Shown: positions 20,133-29,110, counted from the stretch's first letter. The stretch is 64,000 bases of DNA from PFJX01 sp040751755 (GCA_040751755.1 JBFMHC010000031.1:10503-74502); one strand, 5' to 3'. Made by a program: numbers and translations. The notes: generated from the letters alone by a model not told the origin.

Positions 20133-21344
20133 CTAGTCTTTCTTGCAGCCGCAGCCGGGCTCGTCGGCGGTGGGCGCGGGCTGGCCGGTGTGTTTGCGCA
20201 CGGCGTTCCGGCCGGCCGCGGGCGCGGCCTGCCAGCCGGGCAGCGTCGGGTCGCGGCGCGCCGCGGGCATGTCCGCGCCGAAGCGCGGCCGCAGCGGCAC
20301 GCCCGCGCCCCAGGGACGGACGCTGGCATCGCCGGCGCCGGCGGCGGCCATGCCGAAGGCCGCCAGGCTGGCATCGGCGCCGGACTGGTGGCGCTGCGCA
20401 TGCGCCTGCGCGATGGCATTGCCGACGCCGCCCTGCGCGGCAAGCGCGAGGCCGCTGTGCAGTGGCGCGCGGCGGCTGGCGCTGGCGGTGCTCGCGGCAT
20501 TGGAGGCGCTTGCCGTGGCAGGGGCCGGCCCTCCGGCTGTGGCGGCGTCGACCAGGCCGAGGCCGGCGGTGGCGCGCGCCGGGTCCTTGCCTTGCGTGCC
20601 GGCACCGCCGGCGGCGCCCTGCGCCAGCCCGGCCGGTACGGGCACCTCCTGCCCCAGCTTTAGCGAGAGCGGGTCGTCGATGCCGTCGGCCAGCGCGCGC
20701 CAGGCCTCGGCGGCGAGCCCCAGGCGGCTGGCGAGCTGTGCCAGGCCCTCGCCGGGCATGGCCTGCGCGACCTTGTCCGCGGCCTTGCCGCTGCCGCTGC
20801 CGCCGGGTGTGCCGACCGGGGCGGGCGGGAGATTGGCGGCCTGGCCGGCGGCGGCCGTCTGCTTGCCCCCTTGCGGGCTGGGGGCGGGCTGGTAGCTCCA
20901 GCGCGGGTCCTGGCCCTTGATGCTCACCGCCACCTTGGCGCGCAGCGGCGTGCCATCGGCGCTGAACAGGTCGATGTCGGTGTTGGCGCTCTCCATCACG
21001 CCCTGCACCTGGAAGCTGCCCCAGGTGAACTGCACGCGCGGCGGCGCCTCTTCGCCCGGACGGTTGCCCTTGGGACGCACGTAGCGCTCGACGATGCCGG
21101 TCTGCCTGAGCACGTCCTCGCCGCTGTCCGCGGTGTCGAACACGAGGTCGAAGCTGACGCTCATCTCGCCCGTGCCGGGGCGCTGGCGCGCTTGCGCGCC
21201 GGCCTGCTGTCCGCCGGCGGTGCGGTTGGAGATCTGCACGCGCAGGCTGGTGGGGTTGAACTGCACCACGTCGGCCTTGCCGACCGGTTGCGGGGTGCTG
21301 TCGCCGTTGATCTCGACGAGTTCGGCCTTTTTCAGTTCGCTCAT
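20133..21344 (-). CDS. Tube-hub adaptor with LysM-like region (Pvc7-like)
   Basis: A 403-aa protein. The N-terminal about 165 residues form the CIS tube/adaptor domain (VVQFNPTSLRVQISN, MSVSFDLVFDTADSGEDV, VQFTWGSFQVQGVMES). After a Pro/Gly/Ala-rich linker comes a LysM-like segment around 205-255 (MPGEGLAQLASRLGLAAEAWRAL in two parts, then SLKLGQEVPVPAG). The C-terminal 150 residues are low-complexity with a short Cys-rich end (GCGCKKD). Pvc7/Afp7 proteins with this architecture connect the inner tube to the spike hub. It follows the second tube gene and precedes DUF5908 and the hub, as in other eCIS loci. Confidence 0.9.
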   Translation of the reverse strand: MSELKKAELVEINGDSTPQPVGKADVVQFNPTSLRVQISNRTAGGQQAGAQARQRPGTGEMSVSFDLVFDTADSGEDVLRQTGIVERYVRPKGNRPGEEAPPRVQFTWGSFQVQGVMESANTDIDLFSADGTPLRAKVAVSIKGQDPRWSYQPAPSPQGGKQTAAAGQAANLPPAPVGTPGGSGSGKAADKVAQAMPGEGLAQLASRLGLAAEAWRALADGIDDPLSLKLGQEVPVPAGLAQGAAGGAGTQGKDPARATAGLGLVDAATAGGPAPATASASNAASTASASRRAPLHSGLALAAQGGVGNAIAQAHAQRHQSGADASLAAFGMAAAGAGDASVRPWGAGVPLRPRFGADMPAARRDPTLPGWQAAPAAGRNAVRKHTGQPAPTADEPGCGCKKD

Positions 21345-21350
21345 GGTGGC

Positions 21351-21833
21351 TCAGGAGGTGACGAGGCGCAGGCCTTCGTGGGCGATGGTGAGTTCCTCGA
21401 TGGCGATCTCGCCGGTCCTGGCGTTCAGCTCCGGGCCGCGGATCTTGCTCGGCAGGCCGCGCTGGAAGCGCCAGGTGGCGCGCACGGTCCTGTCCGCGCT
21501 CATCACCTGGACGATGCCGTCGTAGCGCGCTACCGGCCGCGCGCCGCCGACGATGTCCTGCAGCCAGCGCCAGAGGTCGCCGTTGGCCGTGCCGGCACCC
21601 TGGTAGAACATGCCGCGCTTGAGCACCAGCGGCGGGTACTTGGCGCGGCCGACGCGGCGCACGACGCCGTCGTTGCGCCCGCCTTCGAGGTAGTCCTGCA
21701 CGTCCATCTCGATCTCCAGGCCGCTGCAATCCTGGAACGCGCCGTCGCCGAGCGGGCCCTGGGCGCCGCTGCCGGCGGAGGGGAGCAGCGCGACCTGGAA
21801 ACGGAAGGCGGGCAGGATGGGGTCGGATTCCAT
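21351..21833 (-). CDS. Second tube/tube-initiator protein (gp19-like, Pvc5/Pvc1 type)
   Basis: A 160-aa protein of the phage tail tube (gp19/Hcp-like) family: FRFQVALLPS near the start, DCSGLEIEMDVQDYLEGG, PPLVLKRGMFYQG and the terminal IAIEELTIAHEGLRLV. It abuts the second sheath gene with no gap (stop of one beside start of the other) and is divergent from the first tube protein, which lacks the long insertion around 75-95. By analogy with Pvc5 and Pvc1 it may form the tube-initiation ring above the hub; this is inferred from its position before the LysM adaptor. Confidence 0.9.
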   Translation of the reverse strand: MESDPILPAFRFQVALLPSAGSGAQGPLGDGAFQDCSGLEIEMDVQDYLEGGRNDGVVRRVGRAKYPPLVLKRGMFYQGAGTANGDLWRWLQDIVGGARPVARYDGIVQVMSADRTVRATWRFQRGLPSKIRGPELNARTGEIAIEELTIAHEGLRLVTS

Positions 21834-23864
21834 TCATTCCTCCAGGCTCAAGGTGCCGTCGCCGTCGTGTTGCAGGCGCAGCAGGATGAATTCCAGCGGC
21901 TCGGCCGGGGCGACGCCGATCTCGGCCAGCAACTCGCCGCGGTCCAGGTGCCGGGGCTCGCCATCGACCCGCACGAAGAAGGATTCCGCCTCGCTGCGCC
22001 CGGCGAAGGCGCCCGCCCGGAACAGGTCGCGCAGCAGGCCTTCGATGGCGTGCCGCAGGTTGTCGCGGAGGGCAGGGCCATTGGGCTCGAACACCGCCCA
22101 CTGCGTCTCCTGCAGCAGGGTGCGACGCAGCATGAGGACCAGGCGCCGCACCGAGAGTTGGCGCCAGGCGCGTTCGCGCGACAGGGTGCGCGCGGCGATC
22201 AGGCGCACGCCGCGCTGCTCGCGCACGAAGCAGTTGATGCCGTTCAGGTGCAGGGCGTCGGCGCGTCCGTCGGGCTGGGCCTCGGCCAAGCCGACGATCT
22301 GGCCGGCGATCTCGTTCGCGGGCCCGTGGTGGATGCCGCGCTCCAGTTCGCGCAGGGCGATGATGCCGGCGGCCACAGCACTGGGCGGACGCGGCCGGAG
22401 CGGCTCGCCGGCGGTGCGGCGGGCCGGGTGCAGCCAGGGGTGGTAGGCCGCCGCCCAGCTGCTGTCGAACTGCGCGCGCCAGTCCTCGATGTTGGCCCGG
22501 GAGAGGCCTGGCGGCACGTCGAGCAGGGCGATCAGGTCCTGGGTGTCTTCGCAGAACCCGACCACGCGCCGTTGCAGCTCCGCGATGGCCGCGCGCTCGT
22601 CGGCCTTGCGCGGGTCGAGGATGAGGCCGGTGAGGGCGAGCGGCGGCACGTTGTCGGTCGCCGGCGTGGCCGGCACGGGCTCGACGCAGGCGGCGAACTC
22701 GGCACCCGCGCCGCCACCGGGCGGCGCGCCGGGCGCGGATTCCTTGACCCACTGCGCGGGCACGTACAGGTCGGGCACCGCCAGATGGGTGATGCCCCGC
22801 AGGCCGGCCAGGCAGGCGATGCCCTGGCCAGGCACCTCTTCGGCCGGGCTCCAGGCGGGGTCGAAGAAGTCTTCCGCGCTGATGGCCGCATAGGCCGCGT
22901 CGTCGGCAGGCGCGCCCGCGAAGCCGTCGATGCGGCCGCGCAGCAGTTGCACGCGTGGATCGGCCGGCCACAGGGGCTGGTCCGCCCAGGCCGGGGATGG
23001 CCACAGCAGGCTCGATTCGTCGCACAGCACGCTGGCGATGCCGCGCGGGTGCGCGGGGTCCAGGGCCAGGTGTTCGAAGCGTTCCGCACGGCCGTCGCCG
23101 TCATCGACCGTGAGCCAGGCCTCGACCAGTTCCATGCGCGCGACAGCGGCGGGCGGGGCGCTGCCGAGGATGAGGACGCGGTGGCTCGCGGGGCGGCGCG
23201 GCAAGGGCCGGCCGGGCAGGGGGGGCTGGTAGACAGGGCCGCTGACGGCCTCGCAGAAAGCGAGGCTGGCGACGCCGCCGGCGTCGGTGAAACGCAGCAG
23301 ACTGCCGGGAAGGAGCGGCGAGCGCGCATCCACGCGGATCTCGCCGTCTGCCTGGGTAAAGGCGAGGGGCGTCGCGGAGAGCCCCACCTCCACCCTGAGG
23401 CGGTTTCCCCATTCGCCGGGGTTGCGCGCAAGGAAGGCGGTCTCCGTCATGAACGGCTGCCCCGCCGCAAGGCCGCCCGTGGCGCGGCCCGTCGCCAGGG
23501 TGGTGGCGGCCTCGGCGTGGACGATGCGCACCACCCAGGCCTGGCGTCCGCCCTGCTCGAAGAAGGCGGCCACCGCGTGGGGCAGGGCGCCCGGCCCCTC
23601 GAAGCCGCCGAAATGCCGCCGGTACTCGTCGAAGCCGTGCACCGGCACGGCCAGGCTGCGCCGCAGGGGCACGGCGGGGTCGCTCACCAGGCGGTGGCCG
23701 CGGACCTGTCCGTGACCATCTTCCGGCTCGCGCGCAGGCCCGCGCGGCGCCACGCCGACGAATGCGCACACGTCCATGCGCTGTGGCTGCGGACTGGACG
23801 GGCGCTGGCGCGGCAGGGTGAACACGCCGGGCGCGCCGAGGGGGGAGCGCAGTGCGGGGAGCAT
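21834..23864 (-). CDS. Second contractile sheath protein (676 aa)
   Basis: The N-terminus is proline-rich, then FVGVAPRGPAREPE begins the sheath N-terminal fold, a variable middle follows, and the C-terminus carries the conserved sheath domain (LSVRRLVLMLRRTLLQETQWAVFEPNG, read in two parts, then AFAGRSEAESFFVRVD and LEFILLRL). It is only partly similar to the first sheath protein encoded 500 bases upstream and is longer. Pvc/Afp loci have up to three sheath paralogues (Pvc2-4), with the minor ones located at baseplate or tip. This is probably a minor sheath protein. Confidence 0.9.
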   Translation of the reverse strand: MLPALRSPLGAPGVFTLPRQRPSSPQPQRMDVCAFVGVAPRGPAREPEDGHGQVRGHRLVSDPAVPLRRSLAVPVHGFDEYRRHFGGFEGPGALPHAVAAFFEQGGRQAWVVRIVHAEAATTLATGRATGGLAAGQPFMTETAFLARNPGEWGNRLRVEVGLSATPLAFTQADGEIRVDARSPLLPGSLLRFTDAGGVASLAFCEAVSGPVYQPPLPGRPLPRRPASHRVLILGSAPPAAVARMELVEAWLTVDDGDGRAERFEHLALDPAHPRGIASVLCDESSLLWPSPAWADQPLWPADPRVQLLRGRIDGFAGAPADDAAYAAISAEDFFDPAWSPAEEVPGQGIACLAGLRGITHLAVPDLYVPAQWVKESAPGAPPGGGAGAEFAACVEPVPATPATDNVPPLALTGLILDPRKADERAAIAELQRRVVGFCEDTQDLIALLDVPPGLSRANIEDWRAQFDSSWAAAYHPWLHPARRTAGEPLRPRPPSAVAAGIIALRELERGIHHGPANEIAGQIVGLAEAQPDGRADALHLNGINCFVREQRGVRLIAARTLSRERAWRQLSVRRLVLMLRRTLLQETQWAVFEPNGPALRDNLRHAIEGLLRDLFRAGAFAGRSEAESFFVRVDGEPRHLDRGELLAEIGVAPAEPLEFILLRLQHDGDGTLSLEE

Positions 23865-23884
23865 GCTGGGTCAGCCGGCGGGGT

Positions 23885-24334
23885 TCAGGTGTAGTCCACG
23901 CTTTCGCACACGAGGTGCAGTTCCTCCATGGCCACCTCGCCGCCGCCCTTGGCGGCCAGGGTGGGGCCGACCCATTTCTTGGGCTGGGCGTTGGTGAGCT
24001 TGATGGCGGCCACTGGGTTGCGGGCCTCGTCCAGCACCGTGATGGTGACGGTGCGGCGGCCGTCGCCACCCTCGCGCACGTCCTTGATCCACTGGAACAG
24101 GTCGGTTGAGCCGATCAGGCCGCGTTTGAGCGTGATGTCCTCCTGCTTGAAGGTGTTGGCGATCTTGCGCACCGTGTTGACCTTGTCGTTGCCGTTGCGG
24201 TAGTCGGAGTAGCCGATCTCCTGCGAAAGGCCGCTGACGTCGGAAAAGCCGGCGATGACGCTGGCCTCGTCGCCGGTGCCGAGCGAGACCAGGAAGTTGA
24301 ATGCACCGTAGGGGTTGTTGCGTTGGGTAGCCAT
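23885..24334 (-). CDS. Inner tube protein (gp19-like, Pvc1-like)
   Basis: A 149-aa protein typical in length for eCIS tube subunits: NPYGAFNFLVSLG, AGFSDVSGLSQEIGYSDYRNG, ITLKRGLIG and the C-terminal VAMEELHLVCESVDY. ATG 24334 has GGAGA about six bases upstream. It lies 15 nt after the main sheath gene, the usual sheath-tube pairing. It probably polymerises into the major inner tube through which effectors pass. Confidence 0.94.
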   Translation of the reverse strand: MATQRNNPYGAFNFLVSLGTGDEASVIAGFSDVSGLSQEIGYSDYRNGNDKVNTVRKIANTFKQEDITLKRGLIGSTDLFQWIKDVREGGDGRRTVTITVLDEARNPVAAIKLTNAQPKKWVGPTLAAKGGGEVAMEELHLVCESVDYT

Positions 24335-24349
24335 CTAGCGTCTCCTTGC

Positions 24350-26221
24350 TCAACTCTTGGCGTCGGCGGTCCATTGGCCGACGCGGAAGATCACGTATTC
24401 GGCGGGCCGGCTGGGGGCGATGCCGACCAGACAGATCATGCGGCCGTTGTCGAGGTCGTTCTGGGTCATGGTGGTGCGGTCGCAGCGAACGAAGAAGGCC
24501 TCCTCGGGCTTGGCGCCGATCAGCGCGCCGTCGCGCCACAGCACGTAGAGGAAGTCTTCCACCATGGTGCGGATGTTGGCCCACAGCCGTTCGTTGTTCG
24601 GCTCGAACACCGCCCACTGCGTGGCCTTGTCGATGGAGTGCTCGATGTAGATGAACAGGCGGCGCACGTTGACGTACTTCCATTCCGGGTCCGAGCTCAT
24701 GGTGCGCGCGCCCCAGACGCGGTTGCCGCGGCCCTCGAAGAAACGCAGGCAGTTCACGCCTTCCGGGTTGAGCACGTCCTGGCGGGCCTTGTTGATGTTG
24801 ATCTCGAATTTGGTCAGGCCGCGCACGATCTCGTTGGCCGGGGCCTTGTGCACGCCGCGCTCGATGTCGTTGCGGGCGTAGATGCCGCAGACGAAGCCGG
24901 ACGGCGGCAGATTGAGCTTGCGCGGCGGCACGCCGGGGGCGCTGGGCACCAGCGGGTCGAGGATCTCGATCCAGGGGTGGTAGAGGGCGGCGTACTTGCT
25001 GTCGTACTTGCCGCGGTATTCGCGGATCTGCGAGATGGAACTGTTCTCCGGCCCGTCCACCACCGCGATGCGGTAGCGCAGGGTCTCGGCATGGCCGATC
25101 AGCGCCTGGTTGGTGAGGAACGATTCGTCCGGCGAGAGGGCGCCCGCATCGGGAATGGCGACGATGGCGATGTCGTCCAGCTCGCCCAGGGCGGCGAGGC
25201 CGGTGGCCTTCTTCGTGACATCGTCCACGTCCGCCTCGGCGCCGGCGAACTGGGCGTTGCCGGGCAGGATGCCGTCCAGTCCGCCGGACAGGCGTTTTTC
25301 CGCGTTCTGCAGCCCCTTCATCAGGCGCGCGGGGGCGAACTTGTCGCCGGCCTCGGGCTGCCAGTCCAGCCAGACGAGCGCGTTCTCGTCCTCAGGGTCG
25401 TCCTTCTCCAACACCTTGGCGATGTCGCGCGACTGCAGGCCGCTGGCGGCCATCTGCATGTGGCTGTCGAGGCGTCCGGCGGGGCCGTACACGACCACAT
25501 TGAGTTCCACCAGGCTGAGCTGGATGGCGGCCGGATCGGTGGCGCTGAGATCGTCGCTGGTGCCGTCCTCCTTGATGAAGGATTGCCTGCCGTCGGCGTC
25601 GACCGCGACCACGCGCAGCGTGCCGGGGTCGAGTGCATCGTTGCCGGCCGGCGGTTTTGCCGGGGGCGCGGGGAGATTGACGATCTCGACCACGGCGCCG
25701 GCGCGGATGCCCTTGGCCTGCACCCCCCACAGATGCTTGTTGTGGATGTCTCCTGGCGTGGGCGCGTGCCTGAAGGCGAGGTTCTTGCTGCGCGCGACGC
25801 TGGTGTCGACCAGCACCTCGCCGTCCTTGCCCGGCCAGCGTGCCCGCCACTTGCACGTGCCCTTGGAGACGACGACATCCAGCTTGGCGACCCCGTCCGT
25901 ACCCTCCTTGGGCTGGTACACCCTGGACACGTAGAGCCGCTTGCCGCCATTGGCGAAGAAGGCGCGCGCGGCGTGGGCCATGTAGTTGATCCGCTCCGTG
26001 CCGTCCAGGTCCAGGGGCTGCAGGCCGCCGTAGACCCGTTCGAATTCCGTGAACGAGGTGATCAGACGTGGCCTGGTGCTGGTCGGGCCGTTGCCGTGGC
26101 GCACCGGCCCGTAGCGGGTGATGCCGGCGAATCCGGTGGTGCTGGTGGGGACGCCTTCGATCGATTTGGAGCGGAAGCTGACCTCCTCGACATAGACTCC
26201 CGGGGCGAGATACTCGGGCAT
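24350..26221 (-). CDS. Main contractile sheath protein (623 aa, Pvc2-like)
   Basis: Start set at MPEYLAPGVYVEEVSFRSK (ATG 26221), the canonical sheath N-terminus, with AAAGGA upstream; the longer frame adds 12 unlikely residues. Conserved features are TTGFAGITRYGP, the central VNCLRFFEGRGNRVWGARTMS stretch (two parts), VNVRRLFIYIEHSIDKATQWAVFEPNN (two parts), and the terminal PAEYVIFRVGQW. Sheath subunits contract to drive the tube. Its pairing with the tube gene and its closeness to the family consensus mark it as the major sheath. Confidence 0.95.
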   Translation of the reverse strand: MPEYLAPGVYVEEVSFRSKSIEGVPTSTTGFAGITRYGPVRHGNGPTSTRPRLITSFTEFERVYGGLQPLDLDGTERINYMAHAARAFFANGGKRLYVSRVYQPKEGTDGVAKLDVVVSKGTCKWRARWPGKDGEVLVDTSVARSKNLAFRHAPTPGDIHNKHLWGVQAKGIRAGAVVEIVNLPAPPAKPPAGNDALDPGTLRVVAVDADGRQSFIKEDGTSDDLSATDPAAIQLSLVELNVVVYGPAGRLDSHMQMAASGLQSRDIAKVLEKDDPEDENALVWLDWQPEAGDKFAPARLMKGLQNAEKRLSGGLDGILPGNAQFAGAEADVDDVTKKATGLAALGELDDIAIVAIPDAGALSPDESFLTNQALIGHAETLRYRIAVVDGPENSSISQIREYRGKYDSKYAALYHPWIEILDPLVPSAPGVPPRKLNLPPSGFVCGIYARNDIERGVHKAPANEIVRGLTKFEININKARQDVLNPEGVNCLRFFEGRGNRVWGARTMSSDPEWKYVNVRRLFIYIEHSIDKATQWAVFEPNNERLWANIRTMVEDFLYVLWRDGALIGAKPEEAFFVRCDRTTMTQNDLDNGRMICLVGIAPSRPAEYVIFRVGQWTADAKS

Positions 26222-26290
26222 GGTGTTCCTTTCAACGTCTATCAGATTGCAGACCACGCGCCGGGCGGGCCCGGCGCCCTGTTCGGTGCG

Positions 26291-27220
26291 TCACCCGTAC
26301 AACAAGGCCGTCTCCGGGATGCTCAGGATGCCGCCCGGCCTGACCGACAGGTCGATGGCGGTCTGGCGCACATACCCCGGCGGGATCGCCCGCCCGCGCA
26401 ACACGTCGTTCAAGGCATCGCCGCCGCCTTCTTCCAGCGGCAGGCTGGCGAGCGGGTCGGCGGCATCGAGCGTGGTGCCAGCGGGCGGCAGAAAGACCCA
26501 CAGACGCAGCGTCAGCGCGGCGGGCATCGCCGCGCCGCCGGGCGCGACCGCGCCGCCGAGCAGCACCAGGAATTCGCCGCGGTCGTCGCCATGGCCCCAG
26601 GCCAGCCTGGCCTCCAGGTCGAAATCGGGCGGCGGCGGCGGAGCCGGCGGGATGACGGGGCGCGGGCGCGTCACCACCAGCCTTGCCCAGGGCACTTCCC
26701 TGGCCAGGGCAAGGCTCGGCCCCCTGCGGATCTGGCCGCGTAGCGCGGTGGCATTGGCCGGCAGTGGGTAGGCGGCGCCCGGCCACAGCCAGGCGTCGCG
26801 GATGTTGTCGCGCGTGGCAGGCGGTACGCCCAGTGCCCCCAGAACTGGCGTCAACGCCAGGCGGCGCGGCACGTAGAGACGCGGGTCGTTGTCGCCCACG
26901 TAGCCCGACGGGCCGGGTTTGCGTTGCCCGTAGGCACGCAGCCTGAATACGGTCGAGCCGCCATGTCCGGCGGCATGTTCGAGCAGCCTGGCGATGCGGC
27001 CGGCATGGCGCAGGGCCTGGCGTGCCTGGCCATGCGCGGCGAAGCGAAGCGGGCAGGGGTGCGTGCCGATGGCCTCCAGGTCGCACACGAGGGGCGGGGA
27101 CGCAGGCAGCTGCGAGAGGGCGTCGATGAACTGCACGCCCAGCGCCAGGCGGTGGTTGAGCTGGCCCGCCGACACGGTGTCGGCGACGCTCAACGGGTGG
27201 ATGCCGCTCAAATCCGTCAT
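26291..27220 (-). CDS. eCIS-associated protein of unknown function (309 aa)
   Basis: ATG 27220 overlaps the DUF4255 stop (ATGA). The protein is Ala/Leu/Arg/Pro-rich with a Pro-rich linker near residue 200 (PPAPPPPPDFDLEARLAWG) and a C-terminal YVRQTAIDLSVRPGGILSIPE segment. I recognise no domain, signal peptide or membrane helix. Its place between the cap and main sheath genes suggests a particle-assembly role, perhaps in tail termination. The 69-nt gap after it is the largest inside the operon. Confidence 0.7.
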   Translation of the reverse strand: MTDLSGIHPLSVADTVSAGQLNHRLALGVQFIDALSQLPASPPLVCDLEAIGTHPCPLRFAAHGQARQALRHAGRIARLLEHAAGHGGSTVFRLRAYGQRKPGPSGYVGDNDPRLYVPRRLALTPVLGALGVPPATRDNIRDAWLWPGAAYPLPANATALRGQIRRGPSLALAREVPWARLVVTRPRPVIPPAPPPPPDFDLEARLAWGHGDDRGEFLVLLGGAVAPGGAAMPAALTLRLWVFLPPAGTTLDAADPLASLPLEEGGGDALNDVLRGRAIPPGYVRQTAIDLSVRPGGILSIPETALLYG

Positions 27221-27846
27221 GGGGTCACCCGGAGGCGGATCTCGGCATCCGTGACCGGCGCGCCTGGCTGCGCCTCGTGGGTGTCGATGCGCACCACCCT
27301 GGCGACGTATGGCACCGAGAGGTGGTACTCGCCAGGCAGGGAATCGAAGGTGCGCATCAATGCCTCGGTGGAGATGTCCTCGAGGAGCAGTTGCACCGAA
27401 TCGGTCGGCGCCATCTCCGGTTCGCCGCTGTAGGGCTCGGCGGCCGGCAGGACCGGTGTGTAGAGCATGGGCCCGGAGAGCACGGGCGTCCTCTCGATCG
27501 CCTGCATGGCGCGGCCGATGATGTAGTGCTGGTGCTCGGCGTCGTCCGCCCAGGGGGTCAGAAGGTAGTGCAGATCCAGGGCAAGGTGGCCGCGCCCGTC
27601 CGCGTTGCCCGCCGCCGACCAGGCAGCGCGCATGGTCTTGTTGAAATCCACGCGGTAGAGCAGGACGGTCAGCGCATTGTGGCCAAGCGTTTTCGTGACC
27701 GTCTTTGGGTCCAGGTCCTCGGTGCGGATCAGCATGGCCTTCGTCTCGTTGCCCGCGCCAGGGACCGGTTGACGCTCGGCAAAGGCATTGGCGAGCAGAC
27801 GCTCGATGCTCTTGCCGATGGCGGCAATGCCCGTGTAGCCGGCCAT
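27217..27846 (-). CDS. DUF4255 tail-cap/terminator protein (Pvc16-like), first gene of the eCIS operon
   Basis: A 209-aa protein with the DUF4255/Pvc16 N-terminal fold: IAAIGKSIERLLANAF near the start, TVLLYRVDFNKTMR in the middle, LALDLHYLLTPWADDAEHQHYIIGRAMQ (two parts), and a C-terminal YVARVVRIDTHE strand. These proteins cap the distal end of the sheath/tube and set tail termination. ATG 27846 has GAGAGGGA about five bases upstream. It heads the operon, about 105 nt downstream of the predicted sigma-54 start site. Confidence 0.93.
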   Translation of the reverse strand: MAGYTGIAAIGKSIERLLANAFAERQPVPGAGNETKAMLIRTEDLDPKTVTKTLGHNALTVLLYRVDFNKTMRAAWSAAGNADGRGHLALDLHYLLTPWADDAEHQHYIIGRAMQAIERTPVLSGPMLYTPVLPAAEPYSGEPEMAPTDSVQLLLEDISTEALMRTFDSLPGEYHLSVPYVARVVRIDTHEAQPGAPVTDAEIRLRVTP

Positions 27847-27960
27847 GTCAGTCCCTCTCCCCTGCCATCTCGCCTCCCGCGAAGCTGTTCTCGTCTACCT
27901 GGGCACGCGGGATGATGGCGCCGTTTGGCGCCGCGACGTGCCTGGCAGCGGGACGGACGT

Positions 27961-27976
27961 TGCAAGCGCTATGCCA
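27961..27976 (-). promoter_or_regulatory. Predicted sigma-54 promoter of the eCIS operon
   Basis: On the minus strand the site reads TGGCATAGCGCTTGCA. It has the invariant GG and GC spaced by ten bases and a single mismatch to TGGCAC-N5-TTGCA. Transcription would begin near 27950 and give a leader of roughly 105 nt before DUF4255. It lies between the operon and a sigma-54 activator gene on the same strand. Confidence 0.75.
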
Positions 27977-28032
27977 GGCATTGGGTCCGCGGCAAGGGCC
28001 GCAGGATCAAGGCGTTACGTTGCTATGGCGGA

Positions 28033-28060
28033 GGGTGGGTGCGGCCTGGTCGACCCACCC
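28033..28060. promoter_or_regulatory. Inverted repeat, candidate enhancer for the sigma-54 activator
   Basis: A perfect 8-bp inverted repeat, GGGTGGGT at 28033-28040 and ACCCACCC at 28053-28060, with a 12-bp spacer. It lies about 60-85 bp upstream of the -24 element, the usual zone for activator binding. There is no T-run, so it is a poor terminator for the gene at 28115. Confidence 0.4.
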
Positions 28061-28114
28061 ATGGCGCATGTCGTGCCCCGGGTGGGGTAGCGAGAACCCG
28101 GTATGGGCCTCGCC

Positions 28115-29110
28115 TCAGGCGGCGCGAAACCGGCTCGGCTCGATGCGGTGTTTCTTCAGCAGCTTGCCCAGCGCACGCCGTTCCTTGCCGGCCAGCCGCG
28201 CGGCGTGCGAGACGTTACCGGCCGAGGCGTGCATCAGGTGGATCAGGTGATCGCGCTCGAAGGCGTGCAGGACGCGCTGCTTCTCCTCGTTGAAGTTCAT
28301 GGAGAGCATGGCGGGCTTGCGGCGATCCGGGAGGTTGCGGCGCTCGGCATCCGGGCGTCGCGGGAGGATTTCGACCTGGTCGCCGTCGGAGAGCAGGAAC
28401 TCGCGCTGGATCAGGTGCTGCAATTCGCGCACGTTCCCCCGCCACGGTTGCGTGGTGAGCCAATGGCGGGTATCCGGGTGGATGTCCTTTTCCGCCAGGC
28501 CGTACTGGCGCGCCGCCAGGGCGATGAAGTGGCGGGCCAGGAGGACGATGTCCTCGCCGCGTTCGCGCAGTGCCGGCACGTGCAATTCCATGACGTTGAG
28601 ACGGAAGTGCAGGTCGGCGCGGAAGGCGCCGGTCTCGACCAGCCGTGCCATGTCGGTGTTGGACGCCGCCAGCACGCGCACGTCGGCGTGCGCCAGCCTG
28701 GTGCTTCCCAAGGCGCGGTACTGGCCGTCCTGCATGAAGCGCAGCAGGCAGACCTGGGCCTTGTGTGTGAGCGTGTCAACCTCGTCCAGGAACAGGGTGC
28801 CGCCCTCCGCCTGCGCCACCAGCCCAGGCTGGCTCTCGCGCGCGTCGGTGTAGGCGCCGCGCGCATGGCCGAACAGCTCGTTCTCGATCAGGTGGTCGGG
28901 CAGCGCGCCGCAGTTGACCGGGATGAAGGGCCTGTCCTTGCGTCTGCCCTGGTAGTGGATGGCGCGCGCGGCGAGCTCCTTGCCGCTGCCTGTTTCGCCG
29001 GTGATCAGCACCGGCGTGTCGTAGATGGCGATCTTTTCCAGGATGCCCAGCATCGCGTGGAATGCCTGGGATTCGCCGATGAAGCCGTGGCAATGCAGTG
29101 GTTTGGTCAT
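28115..29110 (-). CDS. Sigma-54-dependent activator lacking an N-terminal sensor domain
   Basis: A 331-aa protein starting almost directly with the AAA+ domain: GFIGESQAFHAML, Walker A GETGSGKE, ELFGHARGAYTDARE, Walker B GGTLFLDEVD, and the sensor region LRFMQDGQYRALGS. A C-terminal helix-turn-helix follows (SAGNVSHAARLAGKERRALGKLLKKH in two parts). The loop that contacts sigma-54 is normally GAFTGA; here it is GAYTDA. No receiver, PAS or GAF domain is present, so it is controlled by its own level or by a partner (compare PspF and HrpR/S). ATG 29110 has GGAGGGA upstream. Next to the eCIS operon on the same strand, it is the likely dedicated activator. Confidence 0.9.
   Translation of the reverse strand: MTKPLHCHGFIGESQAFHAMLGILEKIAIYDTPVLITGETGSGKELAARAIHYQGRRKDRPFIPVNCGALPDHLIENELFGHARGAYTDARESQPGLVAQAEGGTLFLDEVDTLTHKAQVCLLRFMQDGQYRALGSTRLAHADVRVLAASNTDMARLVETGAFRADLHFRLNVMELHVPALRERGEDIVLLARHFIALAARQYGLAEKDIHPDTRHWLTTQPWRGNVRELQHLIQREFLLSDGDQVEILPRRPDAERRNLPDRRKPAMLSMNFNEEKQRVLHAFERDHLIHLMHASAGNVSHAARLAGKERRALGKLLKKHRIEPSRFRAA

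Noticed and set aside
20871..26743. Very long plus-strand frames (1007 and 806 aa) across the sheath/tube genes
   Set aside because: They are antisense to strongly recognised sheath and tube proteins and show no family features.
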